From Cyanophora paradoxa (taxonomy: Eukaryota; Glaucocystophyceae; Cyanophorales; Cyanophoraceae), in the NCBI GenBank assembly GCA_004431415.1, contig QPMI01000062.1:62001-126000 (forward strand): DNA of 64,000 nt, written 5' to 3'. Within the stretch, counting starts at the first letter, position 1, and every line of letters starts with the position of its first letter. Position numbers and translations under genes: made by a program. This document shows positions 50,401-61,600 of the stretch, piece by piece. The notes beneath the pieces were generated by a model. The model did not search any database. It was not told the origin of the DNA and worked only from the letters and a program-made list of their open reading frames with translations.

Positions 50401-52004
50401 GGCGACGTACTCCGAGCGCGCGTTCCGCACGTCGAACCGCTGGAACATCTGCCGCGCGGGCGGGGGGGGCATCGTTTAGGGCGGCGCCGCGTTCTCACCC
50501 GAGGCGGCGGTCGGGGGGGCGGACCTGGAGGGCGGGGGAGTCGAAGACCATCTCGAGGAGGCCGTTCTGGATGGTGCAGCAGTAGTTGAAGAGCAGCAGG
50601 GGCGCGAGGTCCAGCGCCGACCGCTCCTCCGCCAGCGCCGCCATCTCGGGGTCGTCGCTCGTCTCCGAGCCGGCCCCGTCCCCGCCCCCCTCATCCCCCG
50701 CCCGCGGCACCGACGCCAGCGGCGGCGGCGTCGTCAGCACGGGCCCCGACGAGGCCGGGCTCGGCGGCGGCGCCGGGTCGTACACGCTCCTGCGGGCGGG
50801 GCCGTCAGGGCGCGGGGCGCGGTAGGGAGGGGCGGGGCGGGGCGCGCCGGCGGACGATGTAGACGTGGGAGGCCTTGAGGTCGACGCCGGGGGGCGGCCG
50901 CACGGAGCCGTCCGGCGCGTGCACGTGTGCGTGCGGGGGCGTCCCCAGCACCGTCGGCGAGGCCGGCGGCGTTTCCCCCCTCGGCGGCCCGCTCGACGCC
51001 GAGCTGCGTCGCGCGTGGCTCAGCGATTCGAGGCTCGAGCTCAGGGGATGGGAGGGCGCGCCTGCTGCGGGAGCCGGCGCGGTTGCCGAAGGGGCGGCCG
51101 TGGAGGAGGAGGGGCCGCTCGGGGTGCTCGGCGGAGCACCCGAGCAGCACGTACTCCGCGAAGAGCGCCGCCAGCTGCCACCACGCCGAGTGGTACTGCC
51201 CGCCCCCGCGTCGGGGGCCGGCGGGGGCGAGCCGGCCAGGGCGGGGCGGCGGGGCGGACCTCGAACTGGCGGGCGGCGAAGGCCTCGACGCAGCCGCGGG
51301 CGACGCCGAAGCGCGGCTCGCCCTCGGCGACCGTCGGCAGCGGGCTCGCCCCCGGGTGCACCGCCCCCTGCTCCGGCCCGTGGTGCAGGAGCGGGTTGAT
51401 GAGGGGCGGGGGCGGCGGGACGCCCTCCCTGGGCGTCGGCGGCCGGCAGCGCTCCTGACAGCGCTCGCGGAGGGGCAGGACCCAGGCCAGCAGCGGCCGC
51501 CACACCGACGTGTAGAACTCCGCCAGCCCCGTCACGAAGGGCGCCGCGGGGCACTGCGCCCCGCCCCGCCCGCGTCGGCGGGGCCGCCGATGTGCGAGCG
51601 CGCCGGCGGGCCCACCGCGAGCTCGTGTTGGGCGGCCGCCTCGCCGATGCTGGCCCACTCGACGATCGACGGCCGCGAGAGCTGGCCCTCCAGCGTCCCG
51701 GTGAGGTCCTCCTGCGCGGCGCGCGGCGCTCAGCGCGCGTTCCTTTGCAGTTTGAGTATTGCAGCGCGCACTGGGAAGGACCCGTGGTTCGCTGCAGGCG
51801 CGCGGGCCGCGTTAGCCGCCGGTCGGGCGCGGGGCTGGCGCGGCGCGCGGAGGCGCGGGGCCGCCGAGCGCACCGATGATTGAGTTCAGCATACAAGCGA
51901 CCATGAAGCGCGTCGCCAGCTCCTGCACGCGGCGCTGTGAGCCTCGAGCTAACCTCCGGCGGCCCGGGCGCATACGGCCCCGAGAGCTGGCTCACCGTCG
52001 AATC
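41466..52004 (-). CDS. Giant STAND/NACHT-type NTPase with C-terminal helical repeats
   Basis: A gene of about 10.5 kb with dozens of C-rich introns of about 55-80 nt. The N-terminal part includes TLEGQLSRPSIVEWASIGEA, FVTGLAEFYTSVWRPLLAWV and FNYCCTIQNGLLEMVFDSPA, unrecognised. Then a P-loop NTPase: LWIHGPPGVGKSALAAAL (GKS near 49911-49919), CLVPYFFSSGDPRC, Walker B SVVFLVDGIDEVLN (near 49579-49610), PFFLEELASSFRAEHPWVIL SRG (sensor region) and a winged-helix-like stretch, PITDDVIPQVLGLKEVEPDV. The rest (about 48.5 to 41.5 kb) is built of Ala-rich helical pairs such as LRIAAAQAKHDLREDGYTTF, SKERAVALLDVACA and RRAGLAAEAALSFRAAVAAA, like TPR or similar solenoids. The end is HDAAAKVAGLLAESF, then ICDAILRSL; TGA at 41466-41468. 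STAND proteins are signal-sensing switches, often in immunity or cell death; a role here is inference. N-terminal exons above 51.7 kb and many repeat exons are approximate, and it could be more than one gene. Confidence 0.65.
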
Positions 52005-52913
52005 CTGCGCATCGGAGACAGCAACTTCAGTTTGATGGCATTAGCAGCAGCACGGGGCGCGCACGAAGACGCGGTTGAGGCCCACGAGGAGTTCAGACAG
52101 CGAGGGGTCGCAAGTGCTGAAGCCCGCGAAAGCGGGCGAATCGATGTACGACGCCAAGCTGGGCGGTCACTGCATCAGAGGCAGCTTTGGGGAACCGATC
52201 GGGGCGGCGTGGTTCGTACGCGTGGGCAAGCGGTGATGGTAGCCGTCCTGCAGCCACCCGATCGGTCAAGATACATGCGAAGGGGCGATACGTGCGATGT
52301 GGCAAGGTCGTACGTATTACATCCTGAAGGCGCGGCCTTGAGCTGGTTCGGCCCAAGGCCGCAGCCGCTATGTTGACCGGGCTGGCGGCGCCGCCGCTCC
52401 CTGGGATCAAAATTGGTGGCGGGACCGACATGGCTCACAGCTGCAGGCAGAGCGCAGCGTCGGTCGTTCGGCGCTGCGGTGCCTTGCTGCGCCTTCGTCG
52501 GTCGCAGTGGGAGGTGCGGTTCTGCTGATCACGTAGCCGCTCACGATCGCCTCGGCGCTTACGTGGCGCGTCGATGGCTTGCGACGCGCTTTCAGCGCCC
52601 TACCCCTACGCCTTCATACCCCCCCCCCTCCAGATCAAATTGCAATTAAAGCGCGCTTAAGCTTCTCTCCTGGCTCTCTAGCGCATTGCGACGTTTGCGC
52701 TCTCGCTCCGTTCAGAAGATTAAATGTCAAGCGGCCGCTGGCTTTGCTCGCTGGCTAGGGACAAGCTTGAGCCGTAGGGGCGCCATCAACTGGTCTCAGA
52801 GTCTTGGATTTGTACACGGGGGTATCGTTGCTCGTCCGCAACGGGAGAGGGGCGGGGGCCGCAGGGGCGAGGGGGAAAGCGTGGTGGAAAGGGAGGGACG
52901 GTCGCTGGGCGGG
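52005..52913. other. Non-coding region upstream of the STAND gene
   Basis: About 0.9 kb of more balanced composition within the GC-rich block. It should hold the STAND gene's promoter and perhaps its first exon (a segment near 52004-51950 reads DSTVSQLSGPYAPGPPE). A C10 run lies at about 52620-52630. Open frames on both strands have no recognisable protein. Confidence 0.4.
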
Positions 52914-54301
52914 CTAGATGAAGAAGCTGTCCTTCGCAGTCGTCTGCTTCTTCTTCGCGTCGTCGGAGCCCGACTGCATCTGCACGGGCGCCGGCGCCGT
53001 CGTCGACGCCGACGCGCCGGCTCCGCCCCCGGCGTACCAGCCCGGCGTGTCGCCGGGCGGGTTCGCCGAGGGGTCGTTGGGGAGGCCGGCGGCCCAGCTG
53101 GGCCCGGCGCCCGAGGCGCTGTCGGCGGGGTGGGGCACGGTCTCGCCGAGGACGAAGCCCTTCGGCTTCTCCTTCTTCGGCTTCTTCTCCTTGTCGCCGC
53201 CGCCGCCGCCGAGGCCGAAGCGGGAGAACCAGTTGCCGCCGCCGCCCTCCTCCTCGTCCTCGCGCTCCCGCTCCCGCTCGCCGTGCGCGCCTTCCAGCGT
53301 CGTCACGGGCGAGCGCGTCATCTCGCCGGCCTCCGGCTCCAGCACAAGCTCCTTGCACCAGCGCCACCCGATCACGCCCACCGCCGTCTGTAGCGCTGTC
53401 GGCAATGGAGCGCAGGAGCGGGGGGGCGGGGGGCAAGCGGACCCAGCAGATGATCATAGCGCCGCCCAGGCAGGGAGTCACGACAAAGGGCGTCACAGAG
53501 ATGCTTGCGCCTGTTCCAGGGGACGAGGGGTTACGGGGCAGTCCGGAGTGGCGCAGAGGGCGGGGGCAGGCGGTCTGACCTGTCCCCCGCCAGTTCTCCT
53601 GCACCATCACAAGCGTGCTCGCATCCTGCGCAGTTGTCAGCTCCGGCAACGCTGCGATGCGTCCTCGGGGTCCTCGCCATCAGCATCATGGCCCAGGAGA
53701 GCATGGTCCACCAGAGCGCCAGGAATAAGCTCTTCGCGTCCGCGGCAGCAGTGAGCATCGCGAAAAGCTGCAGCGTGCGACAGTCGACGCACCAGCAGAA
53801 CGTGGATGGGTCGCTGGGACCACGAGGCGAAGAAGCCGTAGCCGCTGCACGAGGACGATCAAAAACCAGAACGAACTTGCGGACGCCCGGCGGCACCTGA
53901 AGATGAGGGCGATGATCGACGCGGACATGCGGAGATTAGTGTTCCTGTCAGGCCACGAGCACTGTGCAGCCTCCGAGCCATCGCCGTTCAACACTTGCAC
54001 CGGTTTCTAGCAGGGAGATCGGGCGCGCAGGGAAGCTGCAGCCGCGAGGCTTGACTTACGAGCGTCGTGAAGGATGCAAGAGGGTTCGCATTCATCATGC
54101 AGAAGCGCGGGTTCGAGGCGGGGGGCCGCTGCCGTGCAAGTGAACTTCTGGTCGAACAGAGGACAGGGCGGGGCGACGCACGTCGGCCATTTGATACGCC
54201 GACATGCCGAAAGTCACGCCGGATGCGAGCGCCGCAAAGGCGTGGGTGATTATGTAGCTCTGGCGGGTCGGCACCCGCGCACAGGCATCGCGGATCCCCA
54301 T
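52914..54301 (-). CDS. Multi-pass (about 4 TM) membrane protein with acidic/Gly-rich tail
   Basis: ATG at 54299-54301 gives MGIRDACARVPTRQSYIITH followed by AFAALASGVTFGMSAYQMAD (TM1). Across introns come PASNPRFCMMNANPLASFTT, KPVQVLNGDGSEAAQCSWPD, LRMSASIIALIF (TM2), LFLALWWTMLSWAMMLMA (TM3) and TPFVVTPCLGGAMIICW with TAVGVIGWRWCKELVLEPEA (TM4). The cytosolic tail is charged (EREREREDEEEGGGGNWFSR, DKEKKPKKEKPKG), then Pro/Gly-rich, ending KKKQTTAKDSFFI; stop at 52914-52916. The layout recalls synaptogyrin/MARVEL or tetraspan vesicle proteins, with the C-x-W-P loop between TM1 and TM2, but I cannot name the family. Several exon joins (53530-53900) are approximate. Confidence 0.55.
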
Positions 54302-54649
54302 CGCTCCGCACCAGCGATTCGCGCGCGTCTAGTGCTTTGGGGCTTTCGAGCTCTCCTGCCCTCGGCTGAGCTCGCTCCACGTGTATCCCCCCGGCTCAGA
54401 ATCCGAGGAGAGGCGAGCCGAGCGCAGTGCAGGGTTTGCCGCTAGTCGTCGAAACAGCACGAGTGCCACGCGCCGGCGTTAATCGGCTCCGCTCCCGCGG
54501 TCATCGAGCCGGACCTCGGTCATCGAGCGCGGCGTCGCGTTGAGCATTCCCGGACTCTCATCAAGCGTAGAGCACGCGCCAACGCGCCGGACCGAGCTCG
54601 GAGTCGTGCCCTCCCCCGTCCAAGGAGATCCAGCTGCAGCGCGGCCGCG
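54302..54649. promoter_or_regulatory. Divergent promoter region, membrane protein and rhomboid
   Basis: 348 bp between two divergent start codons. GGACCTCGGTCATCGAGC-like sequence (GGTCATCGAG) occurs twice at about 54498-54526. No TATA box close to either ATG. Confidence 0.4.
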
Positions 54650-55878
54650 ATGAGTCAAGCGAAGAGCAGCAGCCCGCCCTCCTGCACTCAATGCTGTAAA
54701 GATTGCTGCAATGGGTGCACGCGATGCTGCGTCTGGTTCTGGAAGAAAGTGGTCCGTCAAACGCCTCGCTTGTTCCGCAGTTTTTCCCGGCGCTAAGCTC
54801 GCGCAGGATTGGGACAAAGTTGCGCGGTATACAATCAAATTCTTCGCGTCGAAGTACGGAAACTGCGTCTTCGTCCTGCTCTTCTTCTTGTTCATTTGCT
54901 TCATCCTCGTGCGGCCCCGCGCCCCCGTCCCTCTCAGCGCTGGCAGCCCGCCCGCACGAGCGCTGCTCACTCTCGCTGCAGCAAATGGTGAATGAAAGCT
55001 CGGGATACGCGCTGTCGTCGTACGGCGGCATTCGCCCGCGGGACTACACGTCCCTCGGGGGCGTGCTAGCGATGCACTTCCTCCACTGGTCGTGGGGCCA
55101 CTTCAGCGCGAACGCCGGCAGCTTCCTGTGGTGCGGCCTGGTCATATTCATCGATATCTCGTGGAACCGGCGCGAGTTCTTCGCCCTCACCGCCTTCATC
55201 GGTCCGCCGCCCTCGCCCCGCCTGCGCCGCCCCCGGCCCATGCGCCCCCCGCAGCCTTCTGGTGCGGCGTCATCACGTGGATCATCGGGCGCGGAAACAC
55301 TACCCATGCGGGGGCGTCGGGCATCATCTTCGGTGCCTACCCCCGGCGCTGCGGCGCGAGGCGCCCGGGGGCTGAGCGCGGGGCAGGGTACATGCTGTGG
55401 ATCCTGTGCACGGTGTGCTTCAACTTCCAGTGGAAGCGGCTCGGCCTGGCCGTCCTCACCCTCATCGTCATCGGCTCGGTGCTCATCGGCATCCTCCCCA
55501 CCAACCCCTCCGTGCGCCCGCCCCCCAGCGCCCCCCGCTCCCTCCCCTTCCTTCTGGTGCGACGGCCGCGCAGATCAGCTGGGAGGGGCATCTGGCCGGC
55601 GCCATCGCCGGCTTCGTCGCCGCCTGGCTCCCCGTCTTCGGTGCCCTACGCCCCCTCCTCGCCTGCCCTCCACGGGCCGCCTAACGTCGTGCAGCTGGGC
55701 GGTACTGCCCCGGCGCGCTGGCGTGCCTCGGCATGAAGCCGCGCCAGTACAAGCCCTGCTGGGAGTCCTGGGGCAACTTCACGAGGAAGCAGGGTGCGCC
55801 CCGCGCCGCCGCCCGCCGGGTCCAAGCGCCTCTGACAGACCTCGTTGCGCAGAGTCGCGGCCCCAGACGACCTTGTAG
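54650..55878 (+). CDS. Rhomboid-family intramembrane serine protease
   Basis: Rhomboids cut proteins within membranes. ATG at 54650 gives a Cys-rich leader (MSQAKSSSPPSCTQCCKDCC, NGCTRCCVWFWKK). An intron then joins DWDKVARYTIKFFASKYGNC and VFVLLFFLFICFILV (TM). The rhomboid core is LAMHFLHWSWGHFSANAGSF (the H..W.H...N motif), GVITWIIGRGNTTHAGASGI with catalytic Ser in GASG (55317-55319), and ISWEGHLAGAIAGFVAAWLP with catalytic His near 55589. Both catalytic residues are present, so it should be active. Six membrane helices are visible. The tail (CLGMKPRQYKPCWESWGNFT) ends SRPQTTL; TAG at 55876-55878. Introns are about 50-65 nt, C-rich, with GT-AG ends (for example GTGCCTAC...GGGGCAG). Confidence 0.85.
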
Positions 55879-55935
55879 GGCCCGCCCCACCCCGTCATTT
55901 GCTTGCCCCTTTTTTCAATACCACACCATACCGCA

Positions 55936-58373
55936 TCAGAGGGCCGGGGGGTAGCAGACGGCGCCGGGGCCGGAGCCGGGCGGGGAGCAGAGGCCCGGGA
56001 AGTCGATGGGCAGCTCGGCGAGGAGGCGCCAGCCGGGGGCGCCCTCGCGACGGGCGGCCGAGAAGCGGCGGAGGCGACCGGCGTTTGTATCGCAAACGTA
56101 GAGGAGGGAGGAGGCGGGGTCGAAGGAGAGGCCGCCCGGCTCGCTCAGGGGGGCGCTGCCCGCGGGGAGGGCCAGCGTCTCGCACGCCCCCGTCGCCGGG
56201 TCCACCTGCCTGCGCGCCCCGGGCCCTCGCTCGGAGACGGAGCGGGCGGGGCGGGGGCGCGGGGCGGGCCTGATGGCGTTGTTGTAGGAGTCGGCGACGA
56301 GGAGGGTGTTGCCGGCGAGGGCGACCCCGGAGCAGTGCTGGAGGCGCGCGTTGGAGCCCGCCCCGTCCTCCAGCCCGAACCCGAAGAGGCCCCCGGAGCC
56401 CGCCAGCAGTCGCACCGACGGGCCCGCTGAACCCGCCAGTTCACGAAGGAAAGGGGAAGGGGGAGGGCGGGGCGTGGGCGCACGTGGGGCGAGGGAGACG
56501 GCGCGGAGCGAGGAGGCCTCCGCGTCGGCGACGTAGAGGGACGCGGTGGCCTCGTCCCAGGCGAGGCCGGACGGCTGCGCGAAGCCGGCCTCGTGCGCGG
56601 GGCCGTCGACGCAGGCCTCGAAGCCGGCCCCCGCAAAGGGCCGCGCCCGCCCCGCCGCGACGTCCAGGGCGAACACCTGGTGCGAGCCGGCCGCCGCCAC
56701 GTAGAGCGTGCCCCCCGCCAGGGCGGCGTCCCAGGGGGAGGGGATGTCCAGCTCCCGGGCGGCGCGCCACGCCGCCGCCTCGTCCTCGTCGGGGCCCGGC
56801 GGGGCCCGGGGCTTGCCCCCGCGCCGCCCCGTCCCCGCCACCGTCGTCACCTCGCCCGTCGCCAGGTCCACCCGCCGCACTGGGAGCCCCGTCAGGGCTA
56901 GAGATCGGGGAGGAGGGCGGGAGGGGCGGGGGGCGCGCCGGCGTGGTTCCCCGTGTCGCACACGAAGGCGCAGTGGCCCTCCGCTTCGTACGCGATCCCC
57001 TGCGGCGCCGTGAAGCGCGCCTCCTCCGCCGGCCCGTCCTGCCCTGAAATCAGACGAGGGGAGGGCGGGAAGGACGAGGAGGGTGGGGCGGGGCGGGGCG
57101 GGCGTGGAAGCCGGGGAGGCCGGAGCCAACGGTGAGGAGGGGCCGGCCCTCGGGGTCCGCCACGACGAGCCGGTGGTGGCCCGTGTCCGCCACCAGCAGC
57201 AGGCCCCCGCCCCGCACCCCGCCCCCGCCCACCGCCACCACCTTCCCGGGGTACTTCAGCGGCCTGCGCGCCGTGAGCGCCAGTGCCTCGAGCCGCTTCC
57301 GAGGCGGGGCGAGCGCGCCCTGGGGGGCCGCCGGAGGGGGGCGGCGCGTGGCGGGCGGCGGCGTCGCCCCGGGACCGCGCCGCGTAGACCCTGCAGGGGG
57401 ATACATAAGGCGTGGGGAGGGCCAGGTGCTGGGGGTACGCACGCAGGGTCGGTCCCCCGGTGCTCCGCGAGGGTCTTCGCGATCGTCTCGTCGAGCAGCT
57501 CGCGGTTGCCCTCCCCCGACGTGAAGCCCACCACGTACCCCTCCGGATCTGCCGCGGGGGAGGGGGCGTGTTGCTTTGGGGGTACAGGGCGATGATGACG
57601 GCGGGGCTTCTGCGGACCGATGACTACGAAGCTCGGCCACGCGCGGATCTGCGGCGAAATCGGCTTGAGCTTCAGTGACTCGGCGACGAGAATGGACAGT
57701 CTCGCGCGCACGCCGTATTTGTTCCAGACGAGGAAGCGCGAGTCGACGAGCACGGGGTGCGTCTGCGCCCCGCCCGGGGAGTGAGCGGGGTCGCGGGGCC
57801 TCGCGCTTCTCGCGTCGAGAACTCGAATCAAATCAGCAGATGGCGGACGATGCCGAGGCGGAGGACGGCGTCGCGGACGGTCTCGGCCTGCTTCTCGCGG
57901 TCGAACTTGCCGCTGTGCACGCCCACGACGAGCAGCTCCTCCGGCCCGTACTTCTCCTCCAGGTACCGCACGTCCGGAAGCGCCTGCTGGCAGTTGATGC
58001 AGCCAAGCGTCCAGAAATCCAGGAGTACGAGCGGAGCCCCGGCTTTCCGGCGCAGCTCCGCGAGCTGCGGGTGCGCAACAAGTCACGAGGAGAACGCCAC
58101 CAACCTGTAAAACTCACACGAGGAGCTCGTGCGCGAGTGCACCTGCACGGGCTCGTCCGTGTTGATCCAGAGCGTCTTGTCACTGGGAAGTTCCGGAGCG
58201 CGCACGCACTGCCTGCGGAGAGCCGAGATCGCCCCGCAGGTAGGGTGCGCGCTGCGTGCGCGTACGTATACGCACCCCGGCCGCCGCTGGCGCTTCACCG
58301 CGGAGCCGCTGCCGGCGCTGGCGGAGACCTCGACGCGCCTCGTCGGCGTCGAAGGCGCTGCAACGTGCTGCAT
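55936..58373 (-). CDS. NHLRC2: NHLRC2: thioredoxin-like plus NHL beta-propeller protein
   Basis: Conserved eukaryotic/bacterial protein of largely unknown role with a thioredoxin-like domain, NHL propeller and beta-strand tail. The N-terminal signature is SDKTLWINTDEPVQ, joined by an intron to LAELRRKAGAPLVLLDFWTL and GCINCQQALPDVRYLEEKYG (CINC active-site-like), ELLVVGVHSGKFDREKQAET and AWPSFVVIGPQ. The propeller has RPLKYPGKVV, LLLVADTGHHRLVV, CAFVCDTGNH, LATGEVTTVAGTGRRGGK, WDEATASLYVADAEASSLR, LLAGSGGLFGFGLEDGAG, LLVADSYNNAI and LSFDPASSLLYVCDTNAGRL. It ends PGAVCYPPAL with TGA at 55936-55938. The start is uncertain: ATG 58371-58373 (MQHVAAPSTPTRR) gives a basic leader, while ATG 58545-58547 in the same frame is further upstream. 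Introns are short and C-rich. Confidence 0.87.
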
Positions 58374-58689
58374 AGACCTATAAAAGCTGCACGTAGGCAG
58401 CGGGCTGCCGAGCCAGCGACAGGGAAGCTGCAGTTGGCGGTGGACCTTCCGGTCCGGTCCAACACATAGAGCGGCACTTCTGGTGCTGAACCCATGCGCT
58501 CGGGCCGCCAAGCTGGCCCCGGTTGGCCATGGAGCGCACGCGAACATCGGGCGGGCGGGTACGGTGATCGATTCGGCCCAAGTTCAAAGAGAACGGCCTG
58601 AGGTCGGCGAGGGCGCAGTCGGCAGCCAGCTGCGACTCGTCACATTGCGTCGGCTCGGCTAGCTACCGGTAGCGGAGCCAGCGCTCGTC
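58374..58689. promoter_or_regulatory. Divergent region between NHLRC2 and the Pro-rich gene
   Basis: 316 bp; may contain additional 5' coding sequence of NHLRC2 (frame open to 58547). CTAGCTACCGGTAGCG palindrome near 58660. No other gene. Confidence 0.35.
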
Positions 58690-61600
58690 ATGGCCGCGCC
58701 AGCGCCAGCCCAGATCTTCCCAGCGGGGCATGTCCCTCCGGTGCGTAGCTACCGCTTCCGGGGGCACATCGTATGCAGTGTTTGAATATGCCGCATGCAG
58801 GGCGGCGCTTCCGCTCCGGCGGGACCGCCTCCGATTCAGCCGCCTCCAGCACAACCGCCGCCTGTGGCACAGCCGCCTCCGGTGCGCTTGGGATGTGCTC
58901 GCGGGCGAATTTGAATAGCTAATTGTTTTTGCGTTTGCGTCTCTAGGCCGGGCCTCCGCCCTCCGCTGCCCTGCCGGCTGCATCCGGAGCCGGAGCCGGC
59001 GGACAGCACCTGGGCGCGCCGCCGCCCCAGCAATTCCCGCCGGGCAAGGCCCCTCCAAATCAGCCGCCGGTATTCACACCGCGGCTCGAGCTTGACGATG
59101 ACTCCGCTAAGTCCGAACGCAGAGCGGGGCTTCGCAGACGGCACCGGCGCAGGGCGCGCCTCCGCAGGCCGGCCCGCCGCAAGGCCCCCCGCCCCCGCAA
59201 ATCAGCCCGCCGCAAGGCCCCCCGCCCCCACAAGCACCCCCGCAAGCCGGCGCGCCGCCGCAGGGAGCCCCGCCCCCGCAAATCAGCCCGCCGCAGGGGC
59301 CCCGCCCCCGCAGGGCCCCCGCCCCCGCAAGCCGGCGCGCCGCCGCAGGGAGCCCCGCCCCCGCAAATCAGCCCGCCGCAGGGGCCCCGCCCCCGCAGGG
59401 CCCCCGCCCCCACAAGCGCACCCGCAAGCCGGCGCGCCGCCGCAAGGCCCCCGCCCCCGCAAATCAGCCCGCCGCAAGGCCCCCGCCCCCGCAGGGCTCC
59501 CCGCCCCCACAAGGCGCTCCGCCCCCACAAGGCGCTCCGCCCCCGCAAGCCGGCGCGCCGCCGCAGGGAGCCCCGCCCCCGCAAGGCGCGCCCCCTCCGC
59601 AGCAGCAGTTTCCCCCTGGCAAGGAGCCGTCGAACGCTGCTGTCCGGGTGAGCGATGCTTGCTTCAGAGCTCTCGATGCGAACGGGCTCACCGCAGCGCA
59701 GGGGGCGTCGGCCGCGCAGGAGGCGCCTCAGGTGCAGCCCTCGGGGGCGCAGGGAGCGCAGACACCCCAGGGCACGCCGGGCCAGCCCGGCTCCCAGATT
59801 GGGGCGCCCCCGCCGCAGCAGTTTCCGGAGGGGAGGGCGCCTCCTAACCAGCCGGCCAATCCCCCGCCTCAGCCGCCCCCGACCCATGGCCAGCCGCCGC
59901 CGGCGCAGCCGCCCCCAACCCACGGCCAGCCGCCGGCAGCCCATAATCAGCCGCCTCCGACCGTTGCCCAGCCTCCGCCGGCCCAGCAGCCACCCAACCA
60001 GCCTCCGCCGACCCAGCCTCCTCCGGCCCAGCCGCCGCCGGGGCATCAGCCGCAAGCGGCGCGGGCTGTGGACGAGCGGCCGATCAAGCCGGCGGGAGCA
60101 GGGCCAGCGGTGCCTGCGGACACGGAGTGGGACTTCGGTGTCGACGAGAGCGAGCTCGGGGGCAACCGGGCGCCCCTGCCGCCGCCGTCGTCCGCCCCCG
60201 ACCCCGCCCCAGCCGCCGACCCCAAGGCAAGGCGGCAGTCGGCCGCGCACCCGCCGGCCCCGCAGCAGCCGCCGGCGGGGCCGCCGGCGCCGGTGCGGCC
60301 GGGCGAGAAGGTGGAGATCGAGTGGGGCCCGGCCAAGGCCCCCGCCGCGCACGTCGCGCCCGGAGAGAAGCCCTGGCAGCGGGCGAAGGCCCCGGGGCCG
60401 GCGAGCGGCCGGCCGCGGCGGCTCCCAAGGCGGGGGCGGGGCGGCCCCGGGGGGACGAGTGGAGCATGGGGTGGAGGAGGGGGCGCTGGGGGCAGGGGCG
60501 CCCCTCCCCCGCAGAGGCGCCGCGGCGGCAGCGGGCCCGACGGCGGCGGACCTGGCCCGCGAGCTCGAGGCCGCCGACGCCGAGTGGGGCCCGCCCGCCC
60601 GGCCCCAGCCCCGGCCCCGGCGGCAGCGGCGGGGCCCTCCCAGCCGGCCGGGCGCGCCGCGCACCTCCCGCCCAGCACTCCTTCGCCAACGCGCCCGGCG
60701 CCGCGCGCGAGCCCCCGCCGGCCGGGCCGCCCGCCACTCACGGCGCCCAGCTCCCCGCCTCGTCGACCTTCACCAATGTACCCCCGGCCGCCCGCGGCCC
60801 GCCGCCTTCCGGACCCCCGCCCGCTGCCCCTCCCACAAGCCATCCTCCGGCCCCTCACACGCAGGCCCCCGCCGCCGGCCCTCCCGCTTCGTACCAGCCC
60901 TCCGTCGCGGCGTCGTCGGCCGTCCCCGTGACGGCGGTGGGCGCGCCCGGCTACCCGCATCAGCCGTACGCGCCGCACCAGAGCCAGGGCCCCTACGCGC
61001 CGCCGTACGGGGCCGCTCCGGGCGGCTACCCCACTCCCCCCTTCGCCAGCATGCCCTTCCAGGTCCGCACCCTCCCCTCCCCGCGAGCCCCCGCCCCGCC
61101 TCACCGCCGCCCGCAGATCGTCCTCGTTCCTGGCAACGCCCCGTTCCTCCCCCAGGGGCCGCCCCCGGGGCCCCCGCCCGCCGCGCCGCCCCGGCCCCGG
61201 CCCGGCCCCGCCGCAGGCGCCCCCGCCCGAGGCGGCATCGCCCGTTGCGCCGCCGCGGGCTGCACCACAGGAGCCGGCCGCGCCTCCCCAGCAGCCGCCT
61301 GCTCCCCAGGCTCCGACCGCCGGCGCGGCGGGCTCGGGGGCCGCGGACGGCTCAAACGCCCCTGCGAAGCCGGCCCCTGCGTCGGCCCCGGCCCCCCCTC
61401 CGGCCCCGGCCCCGGCGGGGAACAAGATGGACGCGGCGACAAACGTGAAGGACGCGCAGCTCGACACCGCCGGCCTCGCCGTCCACGTACCCCCCGCCCG
61501 CCCTCGCCCCGGCGGGCGCCGCCGGGCCTCACGGGGCGGCAGGCGGGGACGCAGTGGGAGGGCGGGGACAACGGGGCGCCGGCGGTGAGGGGGGCGCCGT

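Noticed and set aside
53750-53790. A 25-nt intron in the multi-pass membrane protein gene
   Set aside because: GTGCGTCG...GCTGCAG would fit the frame, but it is shorter than any other intron here. An alternative join is more likely, so the exon was left approximate.
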